10,422 nt of DNA from Thioglobus_C sp964448305 (GCA_964448305.1 CAYUWB010000034.1:1-10422), one strand, 5' to 3'. Shown: positions 1-6,569, counted from the stretch's first letter. The notes: a model not told the origin generated them from the sequence alone. Made by a program: numbers and translations.

Positions 1-52
1 AAAATCCTGCGGCTTCACGGCCGTGCCGGTTCGATTCCGGCCCCGGGCACCA
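1..52 (+). tRNA. tRNA-Leu(UAA), 3' part only, cut by the window edge
   Basis: The stretch reads as the 3' half of a class II tRNA. It starts in the anticodon loop (AAAA), followed by the 3' anticodon-stem strand TCCTG, a variable arm with CGGC pairing to GCCG, a T-arm GCCGG-TTCGATT-CCGGC, the 3' acceptor strand CCCGGGC, and ACCA with the CCA encoded. The long variable arm and the CTTAAAA loop seen in full in the third copy point to leucine, anticodon UAA. The 5' half lies outside the window, so it cannot be told whether this copy is the intact gene or another fragment. It differs from the two later copies by one base (C at position 6, T in the others). That C gives TCCTG, which would pair fully with a CAGGA 5' stem, so this is the best candidate for the functional gene. 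Confidence 0.6.
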
Positions 53-61
53 TCTAATTTA

Positions 62-161
62 NNNNNNNNNNNNNNNNNNNNNNNNNNNNNNNNNNNNNNN
101 NNNNNNNNNNNNNNNNNNNNNNNNNNNNNNNNNNNNNNNNNNNNNNNNNNNNNNNNNNNNN
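62..161. other. Assembly gap of 100 N
   Basis: Exactly 100 N, a length commonly used as a placeholder when the true gap size is unknown. It falls inside a set of near-identical repeats, which would explain why the assembly broke here. The number of repeat copies and the true distance between the flanks cannot be read from this window. Confidence 0.95.
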
Positions 162-215
162 TTAAAATTCTGCGGCTTCACGGCCGTGCCGGTTCGATTC
201 CGGCCCCGGGCACCA
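162..215 (+). pseudogene. tRNA-Leu 3'-half repeat, second copy
   Basis: The copy runs from the anticodon loop (TTAAAA) through variable arm and T-arm to the encoded CCA. From position 164 to 224 it matches 1-61 with a single difference, including nine bases past the CCA. The bases before it are N, so its 5' half cannot be checked. The 3' stem strand is TTCTG rather than TCCTG. Because the third copy, with the same TTCTG, lacks a proper 5' half, I read this one as a repeated fragment and not a working tRNA, with the caveat that the gap hides the proof. Confidence 0.6.
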
Positions 216-245
216 TCTAATTTATCTCGATATCGTCCTGAGTGT

Positions 246-266
246 CAATTTCACCAAGTGAAATTG
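246..266. repeat. Perfect 9-bp inverted repeat in the array spacer
   Basis: CAATTTCAC (246-254), a CAA loop and GTGAAATTG (258-266) form a perfect hairpin. No U-run follows, so it is not a normal terminator. The right arm together with the next bases (GTGAAATTGGAAGAC, 258-272) also resembles a tRNA-Leu D-arm, usually of the form GTGAAATTGGTAGAC. It could therefore be a decayed D-arm, a recombinase or protein binding site, or chance. Confidence 0.6.
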
Positions 267-293
267 GAAGACTATTGTTAAATACATAGGGAC

Positions 294-347
294 TTAAAAT
301 TCTGCGGCTTCACGGCCGTGCCGGTTCGATTCCGGCCCCGGGCACCA
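294..347 (+). pseudogene. tRNA-Leu 3'-half repeat, third copy, with degenerate 5' side
   Basis: Variable arm 305-318, T-arm 320-336, acceptor strand CCCGGGC 337-343 and ACCA 344-347 are all intact. The 5' side is not. No GCCCGGG acceptor strand is found upstream. The bases before the loop (AGGGA) pair poorly with TTCTG, with an A-G mismatch and two G-T pairs. A D-arm-like stretch at 258-272 lies about 13 bases too far away. This copy should not fold as a working tRNA, so it is a fragment or tRNA pseudogene. Confidence 0.7.
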
Positions 348-356
348 TATTCTTAT

Positions 357-389
357 AAAAAAGACTTCTTATTTGAAATCTTTTTTTTT
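357..389 (+). terminator. Terminator-like hairpin after the tRNA repeat array
   Basis: AAAAAAGACTTC (357-368) pairs with GAAATCTTTTTT (375-386) around a TTATTT loop, with one C-A mismatch, and the T-run continues to 389. The stem is AT-rich and so weaker than a textbook terminator. Its place ten bases after the last CCA fits termination of a tRNA transcript. The A-run and T-run are symmetrical, so it could also work on the minus strand. Confidence 0.6.
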
Positions 390-393
390 GCTC

Positions 394-415
394 AAAAAAA
401 CCTTACAAAGTAAGG
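394..415 (-). terminator. Possible minus-strand terminator ahead of selO
   Basis: On the plus strand seven A are followed by CCTTAC-AAA-GTAAGG (401-415). Read on the minus strand this is a perfect 6-bp hairpin followed by seven T, the form of an intrinsic terminator. No minus-strand gene reads into it, since selO on the right is on the plus strand. It may stop antisense transcripts, be a relic, or act as a hairpin in a selO leader. Confidence 0.4.
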
Positions 416-453
416 CCTTTCTATAGGTCTAATCACTGTTAGCTTGCGATAAA

Positions 454-2184
454 ATGTTAGTTATGGAAAACAACAACGTTCAACAAAAAATCACAACACT
501 TGACGAGCTTTCTAAGTTCGCTGATTATTCATTTGTTGAGTCGTTAAATGGCGACCCTGAATCAAAAGAAAGTGGTGTTGACCATGACCCAAGGCAAGTT
601 TTAAGTGGACATTATGTCACGGTTAACCCTACACCGATTAAAGATCCTGACTACGTTGCGCATAGTAGTAGTTTATTTAACGAACTCGGTTTATCAGATG
701 AATTAGCTCACGATAATGGTTTTATAAAGCTATTTTCTGGTGACGCTTCTAACGTGCCAAACCCAATGCACACTTATGGTTGGGCAACCGGCTATGCACT
801 CTCTATCTTTGGTACTGAATATTTTCAACAATGCCCATTTCAAACTGGCAATGGTTATGGTGATGGGCGAGCAATATCAGTGCTCGAAGTTATGATTAAT
901 AACCAACGCTGGGAAATGCAACTCAAAGGCGGTGGACGCACGCCCTATTGTCGTGGTGCAGATGGCCGAGCAGTACTCAGATCGAGTGTTCGGGAATTTT
1001 TAGCGCAAGAGCATATGCATGCACTTGGCGTGCCAACTTCGAGATCATTATGTTTATACGCTTCTAAAACTCAGAAGATTAACCGACCTTGGTACTCTAT
1101 GGATTCGCATTCAAAAGATCCTGATATCGTGGTGTCAGATCCTATCGCCATTTCTACTCGAGTTGCGCCATCGTTTATTCGTGTTGGTCAATTAGAACTG
1201 TTTGGAAGGCGCGCTCGGAAACAAGAACATCCAAACGCCTCACAAGAGTTGGAGATGATTTTCTTACATCTAATTGATAGAGAATATGCTGATGCGATTG
1301 ATCAAGCATTGCCATTAGAAGAAAAGTTATTGCAGCTTGCTGGCGAGTTTCAAGAACGCCTAACATCACTAGTAGCCAACTGGATTAGAGTGGGTTATTG
1401 TCAAGGAAACTTTAATAGCGATAATTGTGCTGCTGGCGGTTTCACTCTGGATTATGGTCCTTTTGGATTTTGCGATGAATTCAATCCCGGGTTTCAATCA
1501 TGGACAGGCGGCGGCGATCATTTTGCTTTTTTTAATCAACCAATTGCAGCAGAAAAAAATTTTCAAATGTTTTGCAAAGCAATGGAGCCATTACTCACTA
1601 ATCAGTTAGAAGTGCTTAGTAGGCTTAACAAAATCAAAAGCGATTTTTCAAAAGTCATGAAAAACAAGATGGAAAAAATGTGGGCATCTAAATTAGGGCT
1701 TGCTCACTATAACGACGAATTATTCAGGGAGCTGGTTGCTCTCATGCACCATACACAAGTTGACTATACCATCTTCTTTCGTGAACTTTCAACGCTGCCT
1801 AATAATATTGAATCGATCAAAAGTAGTTTTTACAAACATAATCTATCAGAAGAAGGAATTAAGATCTGGTCAAACTGGTTAAAAAAATGGCGCTTAATGG
1901 CTTCTAGTAAAGACAATTTAAAGGCTCTAGGCGCTCAATCGCTTGATGAATTGTCAAAAATGATGAACAATATTAATCCAAAATACACCTTGCGGGAATG
2001 GTTTTTAATGCCTGCCTATCAACAAGCGGCGCATCAAAATTACAAATCTGTACGTGAGCTTCAAACGGTCATGGCTCAACCTTACGCAGAGCAAACAAAC
2101 GAAATTAGTGATAGGTATTATCGATTAAAGCCTGCTGAATTTTTTGATATTGGTGGACTATCACAATATAGTTGCTCATCTTAA
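454..2184 (+). CDS. selO: Protein adenylyltransferase SelO (YdiU family), divergent long form
   Basis: SelO proteins have a protein-kinase fold but bind ATP inverted and move AMP onto Ser, Thr or Tyr of target proteins, with a role in redox and stress responses. Visible here are the nucleotide-binding stretch LKGGGRTPYCRGADGRAVLR (residues 157-176), the APSFIR motif, NSDN at 321-324 and DYGPFGF from Asp333, which match the catalytic and metal-binding motifs of the family (NTDN and DYGPFGF). The C-terminus ends Cys-Ser-Ser, as in E. coli SelO; the eukaryotic protein has selenocysteine at that Cys. At 576 residues it is about 100 longer than E. coli SelO (about 478), and the usual YSGHQFG segment is replaced by an unrelated stretch near residues 108-130. 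Met1 (454) and Met4 (463) are both possible starts; neither has a Shine-Dalgarno sequence. It stands alone, 86 bp before ridA. Family call firm; target proteins unknown. Confidence 0.9.
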   Translation: MLVMENNNVQQKITTLDELSKFADYSFVESLNGDPESKESGVDHDPRQVLSGHYVTVNPTPIKDPDYVAHSSSLFNELGLSDELAHDNGFIKLFSGDASNVPNPMHTYGWATGYALSIFGTEYFQQCPFQTGNGYGDGRAISVLEVMINNQRWEMQLKGGGRTPYCRGADGRAVLRSSVREFLAQEHMHALGVPTSRSLCLYASKTQKINRPWYSMDSHSKDPDIVVSDPIAISTRVAPSFIRVGQLELFGRRARKQEHPNASQELEMIFLHLIDREYADAIDQALPLEEKLLQLAGEFQERLTSLVANWIRVGYCQGNFNSDNCAAGGFTLDYGPFGFCDEFNPGFQSWTGGGDHFAFFNQPIAAEKNFQMFCKAMEPLLTNQLEVLSRLNKIKSDFSKVMKNKMEKMWASKLGLAHYNDELFRELVALMHHTQVDYTIFFRELSTLPNNIESIKSSFYKHNLSEEGIKIWSNWLKKWRLMASSKDNLKALGAQSLDELSKMMNNINPKYTLREWFLMPAYQQAAHQNYKSVRELQTVMAQPYAEQTNEISDRYYRLKPAEFFDIGGLSQYSCSS

Positions 2185-2233
2185 TGTCACCAATTGCCTT
2201 TTGTTATTTACAACAGATTCATTAATTATTTCG

Positions 2234-2239
2234 TATAAT
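2234..2239 (+). promoter_or_regulatory. TATAAT -10 box, probable promoter of the ridA-bax run
   Basis: A perfect TATAAT lies in the 86-bp gap between selO and ridA, 31 bases before the ridA start. No good -35 sits at the usual 16-18 bp spacing; the nearest candidate, TTTACA at 2207-2212, is 21 bp away. ATTAAT occurs on both sides of the box (2221-2226 and 2242-2247), which could mark an operator or just AT-rich sequence. No terminator for selO is visible in this gap, so read-through is possible. Confidence 0.45.
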
Positions 2240-2270
2240 CTATTAATATAGAAAACTTAAAGAAAATATT

Positions 2271-2678
2271 ATGCAAAAACAAATCATCTCGACTGACCAA
2301 GCGCCACAAGCTATTGGCACTTACTCACAAGCAGTACATGTTACTGGCGGATCAACGGTTTATTTATCTGGTCAAATTCCGTTAGTACCAGAAACCATGG
2401 AAATGATTGATGGCGATATAAGCGCACAAATCAATCAAGTGTTTAAAAATTTAACGGCAGTTTGTAAGGCCTCTGGTGGTAGCTTAAATGACATTGTTAA
2501 ACTAAACATTTTTCTTACTGATCTGAATAACTTTCCAATTGTTAATGAGATTATGGCTCAATATTTTGATGAGCCTTATCCTGCGCGTGCGGCGGTTGGC
2601 ATCAATGAACTACCTAAGGGATCGCAAGTGGAAATGGATGGTGTAATGATCATAGAAGAAGGAAGTTATAGTTTCTAG
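2271..2678 (+). CDS. ridA: RidA family 2-iminobutanoate/2-iminopropanoate deaminase
   Basis: RidA hydrolyses reactive enamine and imine intermediates released by PLP enzymes such as threonine dehydratase, protecting other PLP enzymes in the cytoplasm. The protein is a full-length single-domain member (135 residues). YSQA at 18-21, LSGQIP at 32-37, YPARAAV at 103-109 and VEMDGV at 120-125 are family signatures. Arg106 corresponds to the conserved arginine that binds the substrate carboxylate (Arg105 in E. coli), and Glu121 to the conserved acid. It is the first gene of the tightly packed run, 29 bp before recG, and has only a weak AAAGAAA ahead of its ATG. Linkage of ridA to recG is seen in other gammaproteobacteria (for example near spoT), though spoT is not here. 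Family call firm. Confidence 0.93.
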   Translation: MQKQIISTDQAPQAIGTYSQAVHVTGGSTVYLSGQIPLVPETMEMIDGDISAQINQVFKNLTAVCKASGGSLNDIVKLNIFLTDLNNFPIVNEIMAQYFDEPYPARAAVGINELPKGSQVEMDGVMIIEEGSYSF

Positions 2679-2707
2679 CTAGAATTTGCCTCTAGCAACA
2701 TAACACC

Positions 2708-4774
2708 ATGCACAACTTATCTGATCCGATTATTTCCCTCAACGGATTAGGCCCCAAAGCGCAAGACAAGCTCAATAATATTGGCATATACAATTTGGAA
2801 CATCTTTTGTTTCATTTACCACTTCGCTATCAAAACAAAACCAAGTTTACCTCGCTAGATGATGCGCAAGTTGGCACCGAGATACTGGTGCAACTCACGA
2901 TTGATCGATTAGAAGAGGTAGCAACAAGACAACGACAGTTATTGTGTTATTTGTCTGACGAAAACAACCGCACATTACTGTTACGATTTTTTCATTTTAA
3001 TCAATACCAAAAACAGCAACTCGTTCGTGGTGATGTTATTCAATGTTTTGGTGAGATTAAAATTGGGCGCGATGGACTGGAAATACATCATCCAGAGTAT
3101 CGACTAATATCAAAAGGTCAATCAAACCTTTTAGAAACAACGCTAAGCCCTATTTACCCATTAACAGGCAACATTCACCAAGCACAACTCAAAAAATGGA
3201 TCAATGTTGCTTTAGAAACATTAAAAAAATCACCATTGAGTGACAATTTCGAAAATTTGGCAAAAAACTCCATGCCGTCACTTAAGCAAGCATTAGAAAC
3301 GCTCCATCACCCCAAAGAAGGGGAAAATCTTGATCAAATTGCCGAATTTAGGCATATTTCACAGCAAAGACTCATCATTGAAGAGCTTTGCGCACATCAA
3401 CTAAGCTTGCTCAAGCTCAAGAATGAACGCAAAAGCAAAATTTCCAATATTTTTAAAATTTCCGAATCCCTTCCTAAGCAATTATCAAAAAATCTTGGTT
3501 TCGAGCTAACCAATGCACAACAAAAAAGTATTAATGAAATCAATCAAGACTTAGCTTCAAATCACCCAATGCTTCGCTTATTACAAGGTGATGTCGGTTC
3601 AGGAAAAACCATTGTCGCTGTTTTTGCTTGCTTGCAAGCGGTTGAAAACCATTTTCAAACGGCGATTATGGCGCCAACAGAAATATTGGCTGCTCAACAT
3701 CTACAAGGGTTTACCAATTATTTAGCACCGCTCGGTATTGCAGTGGCTTTTTTAACGGGCTCACAAAACACAAAAGAGCGAGCGCAACAATTAGAAAAAA
3801 TCCAATCAGGTGAGGCGCAAGTTGTTATTGGCACGCATGCCTTATTTCAAGAGTCGGTCACTTTTAACAAATTAGGCTTAGTGGTAATTGATGAGCAACA
3901 TAAATTTGGCGTGCATCAGCGACTCTCGCTGGCGCAAAAAGCACACAACACGCCGCATCAGCTGGTGATGACAGCCACACCTATTCCACGCTCACTAACA
4001 ATGAGTGCTTATGCCGATTTAGACTCTTCGATTATTGATGAGCTTCCGCCCGGCAGAACACCTGTTAAGACCATTGCGCTTGGCAATGAGCGTAAAGATG
4101 AAGTGGTTAAGAAAATTAAACAGGTTTGCCAAGACAACAACCAAGTTTATTGGGTGTGTACACTGATTGAAGAGTCGGAGGCTTTGCGAGCTGAATCTGC
4201 CACTAATACACATCATTATTTACAAGATAATTTACCCGATCTATCAGTGGTGCTTATTCACGGAAAAATGAATAAGGATGAAAAATCTGAAATCATGCAA
4301 AAATTTTCCAAAGGGGGAATTGATGTCTTAGTAGCCACGACAGTTATTGAGGTGGGTGTGAATGTGCCGAATGCATCACTGATGGTGATTGAAAATTCAG
4401 AACGATTGGGGCTGGCACAACTTCATCAACTACGGGGTCGTGTTGGTCGTGGATCAGATGTAAGTATTTGCATCTTGATGTATCAAGCGCCTTTAAGTGC
4501 TAATGCCACAGAGCGAATCGACATCTTAAGACAGACTAACGATGGCTTTATGATTGCCAATAAAGACTTAGAATTACGTGGCCCAGGTGAGATATTAGGC
4601 ACACAACAAACCGGTATTGCTAATATGAAAATTGCCAATATTGTGCGAGATGGTTATTTACTTAAACAGGTGCGCTTTTACTCAGAGCAGTTTTTAAAGT
4701 TAGATGAAGGAAAACAGTACACCCTTATTATGCGTTGGATTAGCGATGACAAATCCCAATATGCCAATACTTAG
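2708..4774 (+). CDS. recG: ATP-dependent DNA helicase RecG
   Basis: RecG is a double-stranded DNA translocase that remodels stalled replication forks and branch-migrates Holliday junctions and R-loops. The length, 688 residues, matches the E. coli protein (693). The N-terminal part holds the wedge/OB domain (about residues 60-150) that binds branched DNA. The helicase core shows Walker A GDVGSGKT (294-301), the DEQH Walker B box (395-398) followed by KFGVHQR, TATPIPRS from 422, and motif VI QLRGRVGRG (574-582). The C-terminal ELRGPGEILGTQQTG segment is typical of RecG and not of PriA or Mfd. The protein is complete and no frameshift is seen. The ATG at 2708 gives an N-terminus aligned with the family (Gly-Leu-Gly-Pro-Lys early); there is no clear Shine-Dalgarno site. 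It lies 29 bp after ridA and 14 bp before ubiC. Confidence 0.97.
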   Translation: MHNLSDPIISLNGLGPKAQDKLNNIGIYNLEHLLFHLPLRYQNKTKFTSLDDAQVGTEILVQLTIDRLEEVATRQRQLLCYLSDENNRTLLLRFFHFNQYQKQQLVRGDVIQCFGEIKIGRDGLEIHHPEYRLISKGQSNLLETTLSPIYPLTGNIHQAQLKKWINVALETLKKSPLSDNFENLAKNSMPSLKQALETLHHPKEGENLDQIAEFRHISQQRLIIEELCAHQLSLLKLKNERKSKISNIFKISESLPKQLSKNLGFELTNAQQKSINEINQDLASNHPMLRLLQGDVGSGKTIVAVFACLQAVENHFQTAIMAPTEILAAQHLQGFTNYLAPLGIAVAFLTGSQNTKERAQQLEKIQSGEAQVVIGTHALFQESVTFNKLGLVVIDEQHKFGVHQRLSLAQKAHNTPHQLVMTATPIPRSLTMSAYADLDSSIIDELPPGRTPVKTIALGNERKDEVVKKIKQVCQDNNQVYWVCTLIEESEALRAESATNTHHYLQDNLPDLSVVLIHGKMNKDEKSEIMQKFSKGGIDVLVATTVIEVGVNVPNASLMVIENSERLGLAQLHQLRGRVGRGSDVSICILMYQAPLSANATERIDILRQTNDGFMIANKDLELRGPGEILGTQQTGIANMKIANIVRDGYLLKQVRFYSEQFLKLDEGKQYTLIMRWISDDKSQYANT

Positions 4775-4788
4775 CTTAAAATAACGCC

Positions 4789-5259
4789 ATGATTAATACA
4801 CAAGATTTAACATGGAAAGACCTAGACCAAGCGCATGATGTGCCTGATGCCGTTATGTATTGGCTTGATGACAGCCGATCACTCACTGCCAAACTAAAAA
4901 CAAAGTTTAATGACTTTGCCGTTAACGTTGTTTCACAAACACAGCTCAAACCTTATCAAAACGAAAGTGAGGTACTTGGATTTGAAGGTGATTCAATCAT
5001 TCGAGAGGTAGAGTTACTAGGTGGCGATCAAATCATGGTGTTTGCACGTTCAGTCATACCGGTAACGAATGACACAGAAGATTTGTTAAGCATTGGCTCA
5101 AAACCTTTGGGTGAAGTCTTATTTAACGACCCTACTATTACACGTGGGCAACTGCAAATTACACATACTGGCAGTACTTGGGGAAGAAGATCGACCTTTA
5201 CCATCGGCACAACCAAGCTTTTGGTGAGTGAGTTTTTCTTAGAAAATTTGTATGCGTGA
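4789..5259 (+). CDS. ubiC: Chorismate lyase UbiC
   Basis: UbiC splits chorismate into 4-hydroxybenzoate and pyruvate, the first committed step of ubiquinone synthesis, in the cytoplasm. The 156 residues cover the whole single domain (E. coli: 165). Signatures are WLDDSRSLTAKL (25-36), IREVELL (71-77), FARSVIP (85-91), KPLGEVLF (105-112) and WGRRS (131-135). Arg72 and Glu148 fit the active-site Arg and Glu of the E. coli enzyme (Arg76 and Glu155). In E. coli ubiC is followed by ubiA; here it is followed instead by cmoA, which starts eight bases inside the ubiC end, so the two are probably translationally coupled. No Shine-Dalgarno site is visible before the ATG. Confidence 0.9.
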   Translation: MINTQDLTWKDLDQAHDVPDAVMYWLDDSRSLTAKLKTKFNDFAVNVVSQTQLKPYQNESEVLGFEGDSIIREVELLGGDQIMVFARSVIPVTNDTEDLLSIGSKPLGEVLFNDPTITRGQLQITHTGSTWGRRSTFTIGTTKLLVSEFFLENLYA

Positions 5260-5965
5260 TCAAATCTTCACCAAAGCAAATGATTTAGTCGATTTTACTT
5301 TTGATAAAAGTGTTGCTAACGTATTTGATGATATGGTTAGGCGCTCGGTACCAGGCTATCAAAGCATGGTTGAAATGATAGGGTTAATGGTAAAAACTTA
5401 TGGTCAGGACAATACCAATTATTACGACCTAGGTGCATCAACAGGCGCGATCTCTTTAGCATTAGCACTCAACAATAATCACAATAATAATCGAATCATC
5501 GCTGTTGATAATTCTGTCGATATGGCAGGAAAATGCAAAAACAATCTTGATGGTAAAATATCAAACTTTGATGTTGTTTGTAGTGATATTAACGATATAA
5601 GTTTCGAAAATTCATCTATTATCGTATTAAACTTAACCTTGCAATTTATTCCAGTTGAGCAAAGACAGGCTTTAATTAATAAAATTTATCAAGGTTTAAA
5701 GCCTGGTGGTGTGTTGATTATTTCAGAAAAAATTCATTTTGACGATCCTAAACAACAAACAAAAATGACCGAACTGCATTTAGACTTTAAGCGTGCGAAT
5801 GGTTATAGTGAATTAGAGATTGCCGCTAAGCGCCAATCAATAGAAAACGTACTGATTACGGATAACCAACAAACCCACTTTGATCGATTCAACAAAGCAG
5901 GATTTAGACAAAGTTTATGTCACTTTCAGTGTCTGAATTTTGCTTCCTTTTTAGCGATTAAATAG
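5252..5965 (+). CDS. cmoA: Carboxy-S-adenosyl-L-methionine synthase CmoA
   Basis: CmoA makes carboxy-SAM from SAM and prephenate. CmoB then uses it to build the cmo5U modification at tRNA wobble position 34. The protein is a class I methyltransferase fold of 237 residues (E. coli: 247). Seen here are RSVPGY (31-36), the SAM-binding motif I DLGASTG (59-65), VDNS (85-88), VLNLTLQF (125-132), IYQGLKPGG (145-153) and FKRANGYSELEI (179-190). This last motif is diagnostic of CmoA and separates it from ordinary methyltransferases. An Asn-rich loop (74-80) is local variation. The ATG overlaps the ubiC stop by eight bases. cmoB, its usual partner, is not in the window. Prephenate comes from chorismate, which links it to its two neighbours. 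Confidence 0.93.
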   Translation: MRDQIFTKANDLVDFTFDKSVANVFDDMVRRSVPGYQSMVEMIGLMVKTYGQDNTNYYDLGASTGAISLALALNNNHNNNRIIAVDNSVDMAGKCKNNLDGKISNFDVVCSDINDISFENSSIIVLNLTLQFIPVEQRQALINKIYQGLKPGGVLIISEKIHFDDPKQQTKMTELHLDFKRANGYSELEIAAKRQSIENVLITDNQQTHFDRFNKAGFRQSLCHFQCLNFASFLAIK

Positions 5966-5984
5966 CGGTAAAATAAGCTTCATT

Positions 5985-6569
5985 ATGTTACTCATGATTG
6001 ACAATTACGATTCATTTACCTATAACTTGGTGCAGTACTTTGGCGAGCTGGGTCAAGTGGTCGAAGTACATCGTAATGATGAAATTACGATTAATGAAAT
6101 TGAAAAACTTAATCCTGAATTTTTGGTGATTTCTCCCGGCCCTTGTACGCCAAACGAAGCGGGGGTTTCTGTCGAGGCCATTAAACATTTTTCAGGCAAA
6201 GTGCCAATGTTGGGCGTTTGTTTAGGATTTCAAGCAATGGTACAGGCTTTTGGTGGCAATGTGGTCGGCGCTAAAAAAATCATGCATGGAAAAATATCAC
6301 CCGTACACCATACCAATAAAGGCGTATTTACGGATTTAAAAAACCCTTTAAATGCCACGCGCTATCATTCATTGGTGGCCGAACAATCTAGCCTACCTGA
6401 TTGCTTTGATATTACGGCTTGGACCAAAGATGGACAAGGTGATATTGATGAAATTATGGGTATTAGGCATAAAGAATTTGCGCTTGAAGGCGTACAATTC
6501 CACCCAGAATCTATTTTGACTGAAGAAGGTCATGAGATGCTAGACAACTTTTTGAAAGGAAAAAATTAA
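5985..6569 (+). CDS. trpG: Glutamine amidotransferase of anthranilate / aminodeoxychorismate synthase (TrpG/PabA type)
   Basis: This class I glutaminase subunit supplies ammonia to TrpE for anthranilate (tryptophan) or to PabB for aminodeoxychorismate (folate); many bacteria use one protein for both. The 194 residues are full length. IDNYDSFTYNLVQYF (5-19), the oxyanion PGP (51-53), nucleophile Cys79 in GVCLG, HGK (101-103) and the His173/Glu175 pair in QFHPES complete the triad. The residue after CLG is Phe82, where this family normally has His (CLGHQ). The start at 5985 gives MLLMIDNYDSF, equal in length to the MILLIDNYDSF of relatives, so Met1 is preferred over Met4. No trpE, pabB, trpD or trpC lies alongside, so which partner it serves cannot be told. 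It starts 19 bp after cmoA. Confidence 0.88.
   Translation: MLLMIDNYDSFTYNLVQYFGELGQVVEVHRNDEITINEIEKLNPEFLVISPGPCTPNEAGVSVEAIKHFSGKVPMLGVCLGFQAMVQAFGGNVVGAKKIMHGKISPVHHTNKGVFTDLKNPLNATRYHSLVAEQSSLPDCFDITAWTKDGQGDIDEIMGIRHKEFALEGVQFHPESILTEEGHEMLDNFLKGKN

Larger units (their letters stand above)
162..348 (+). repeat. Tandem array with 132-bp period built on a tRNA-Leu 3' end
   Basis: A 55-bp block (162-216) recurs exactly at 294-348, giving a period of 132 bp. Most of the block is also present at 1-53, on the far side of the N gap. Each block starts in the anticodon loop and ends one base past the CCA. The 77-bp spacer 217-293 codes for nothing I can recognise and holds a perfect hairpin. 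Bases after the block (CTAATTTA) are shared by copies one and two but not by copy three, as expected if copy three is the end of the array. Direct repeats of a tRNA 3' end are the classic footprint of tyrosine-recombinase integration. No integrase is visible here. Confidence 0.75.

Noticed and set aside
23..220. Open frame across the N gap
   Set aside because: It runs through 100 unknown bases and through tRNA sequence on both sides, so it has no coding meaning.
258..347. Functional tRNA-Leu with a group I intron in the anticodon loop
   Set aside because: tRNA-Leu(UAA) is a known intron host, but the loop CTTAAAA is continuous here; the damage is on the 5' side, with no acceptor strand and an overlong D-arm to anticodon distance.
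162..348. CRISPR array
   Set aside because: Only two complete repeats are visible, they are 55 bp long and are tRNA sequence, and the spacer is 77 bp; no cas gene is near.
1175..1369. Minus-strand and alternate-frame open frames within selO (also 1427-1609 and 1700-1882)
   Set aside because: They lie wholly inside the well-supported selO gene and show no family motif.
4019..4216. Minus-strand open frame inside recG
   Set aside because: It overlaps the conserved helicase region of recG and has no recognisable domain.
5939..5974. Separate promoter for the trpG/pabA-type gene (TTGCTT and TAAAAT)
   Set aside because: The spacing of 23 bp is too long and the region is the end of cmoA; AT-rich sequence gives such boxes by chance.
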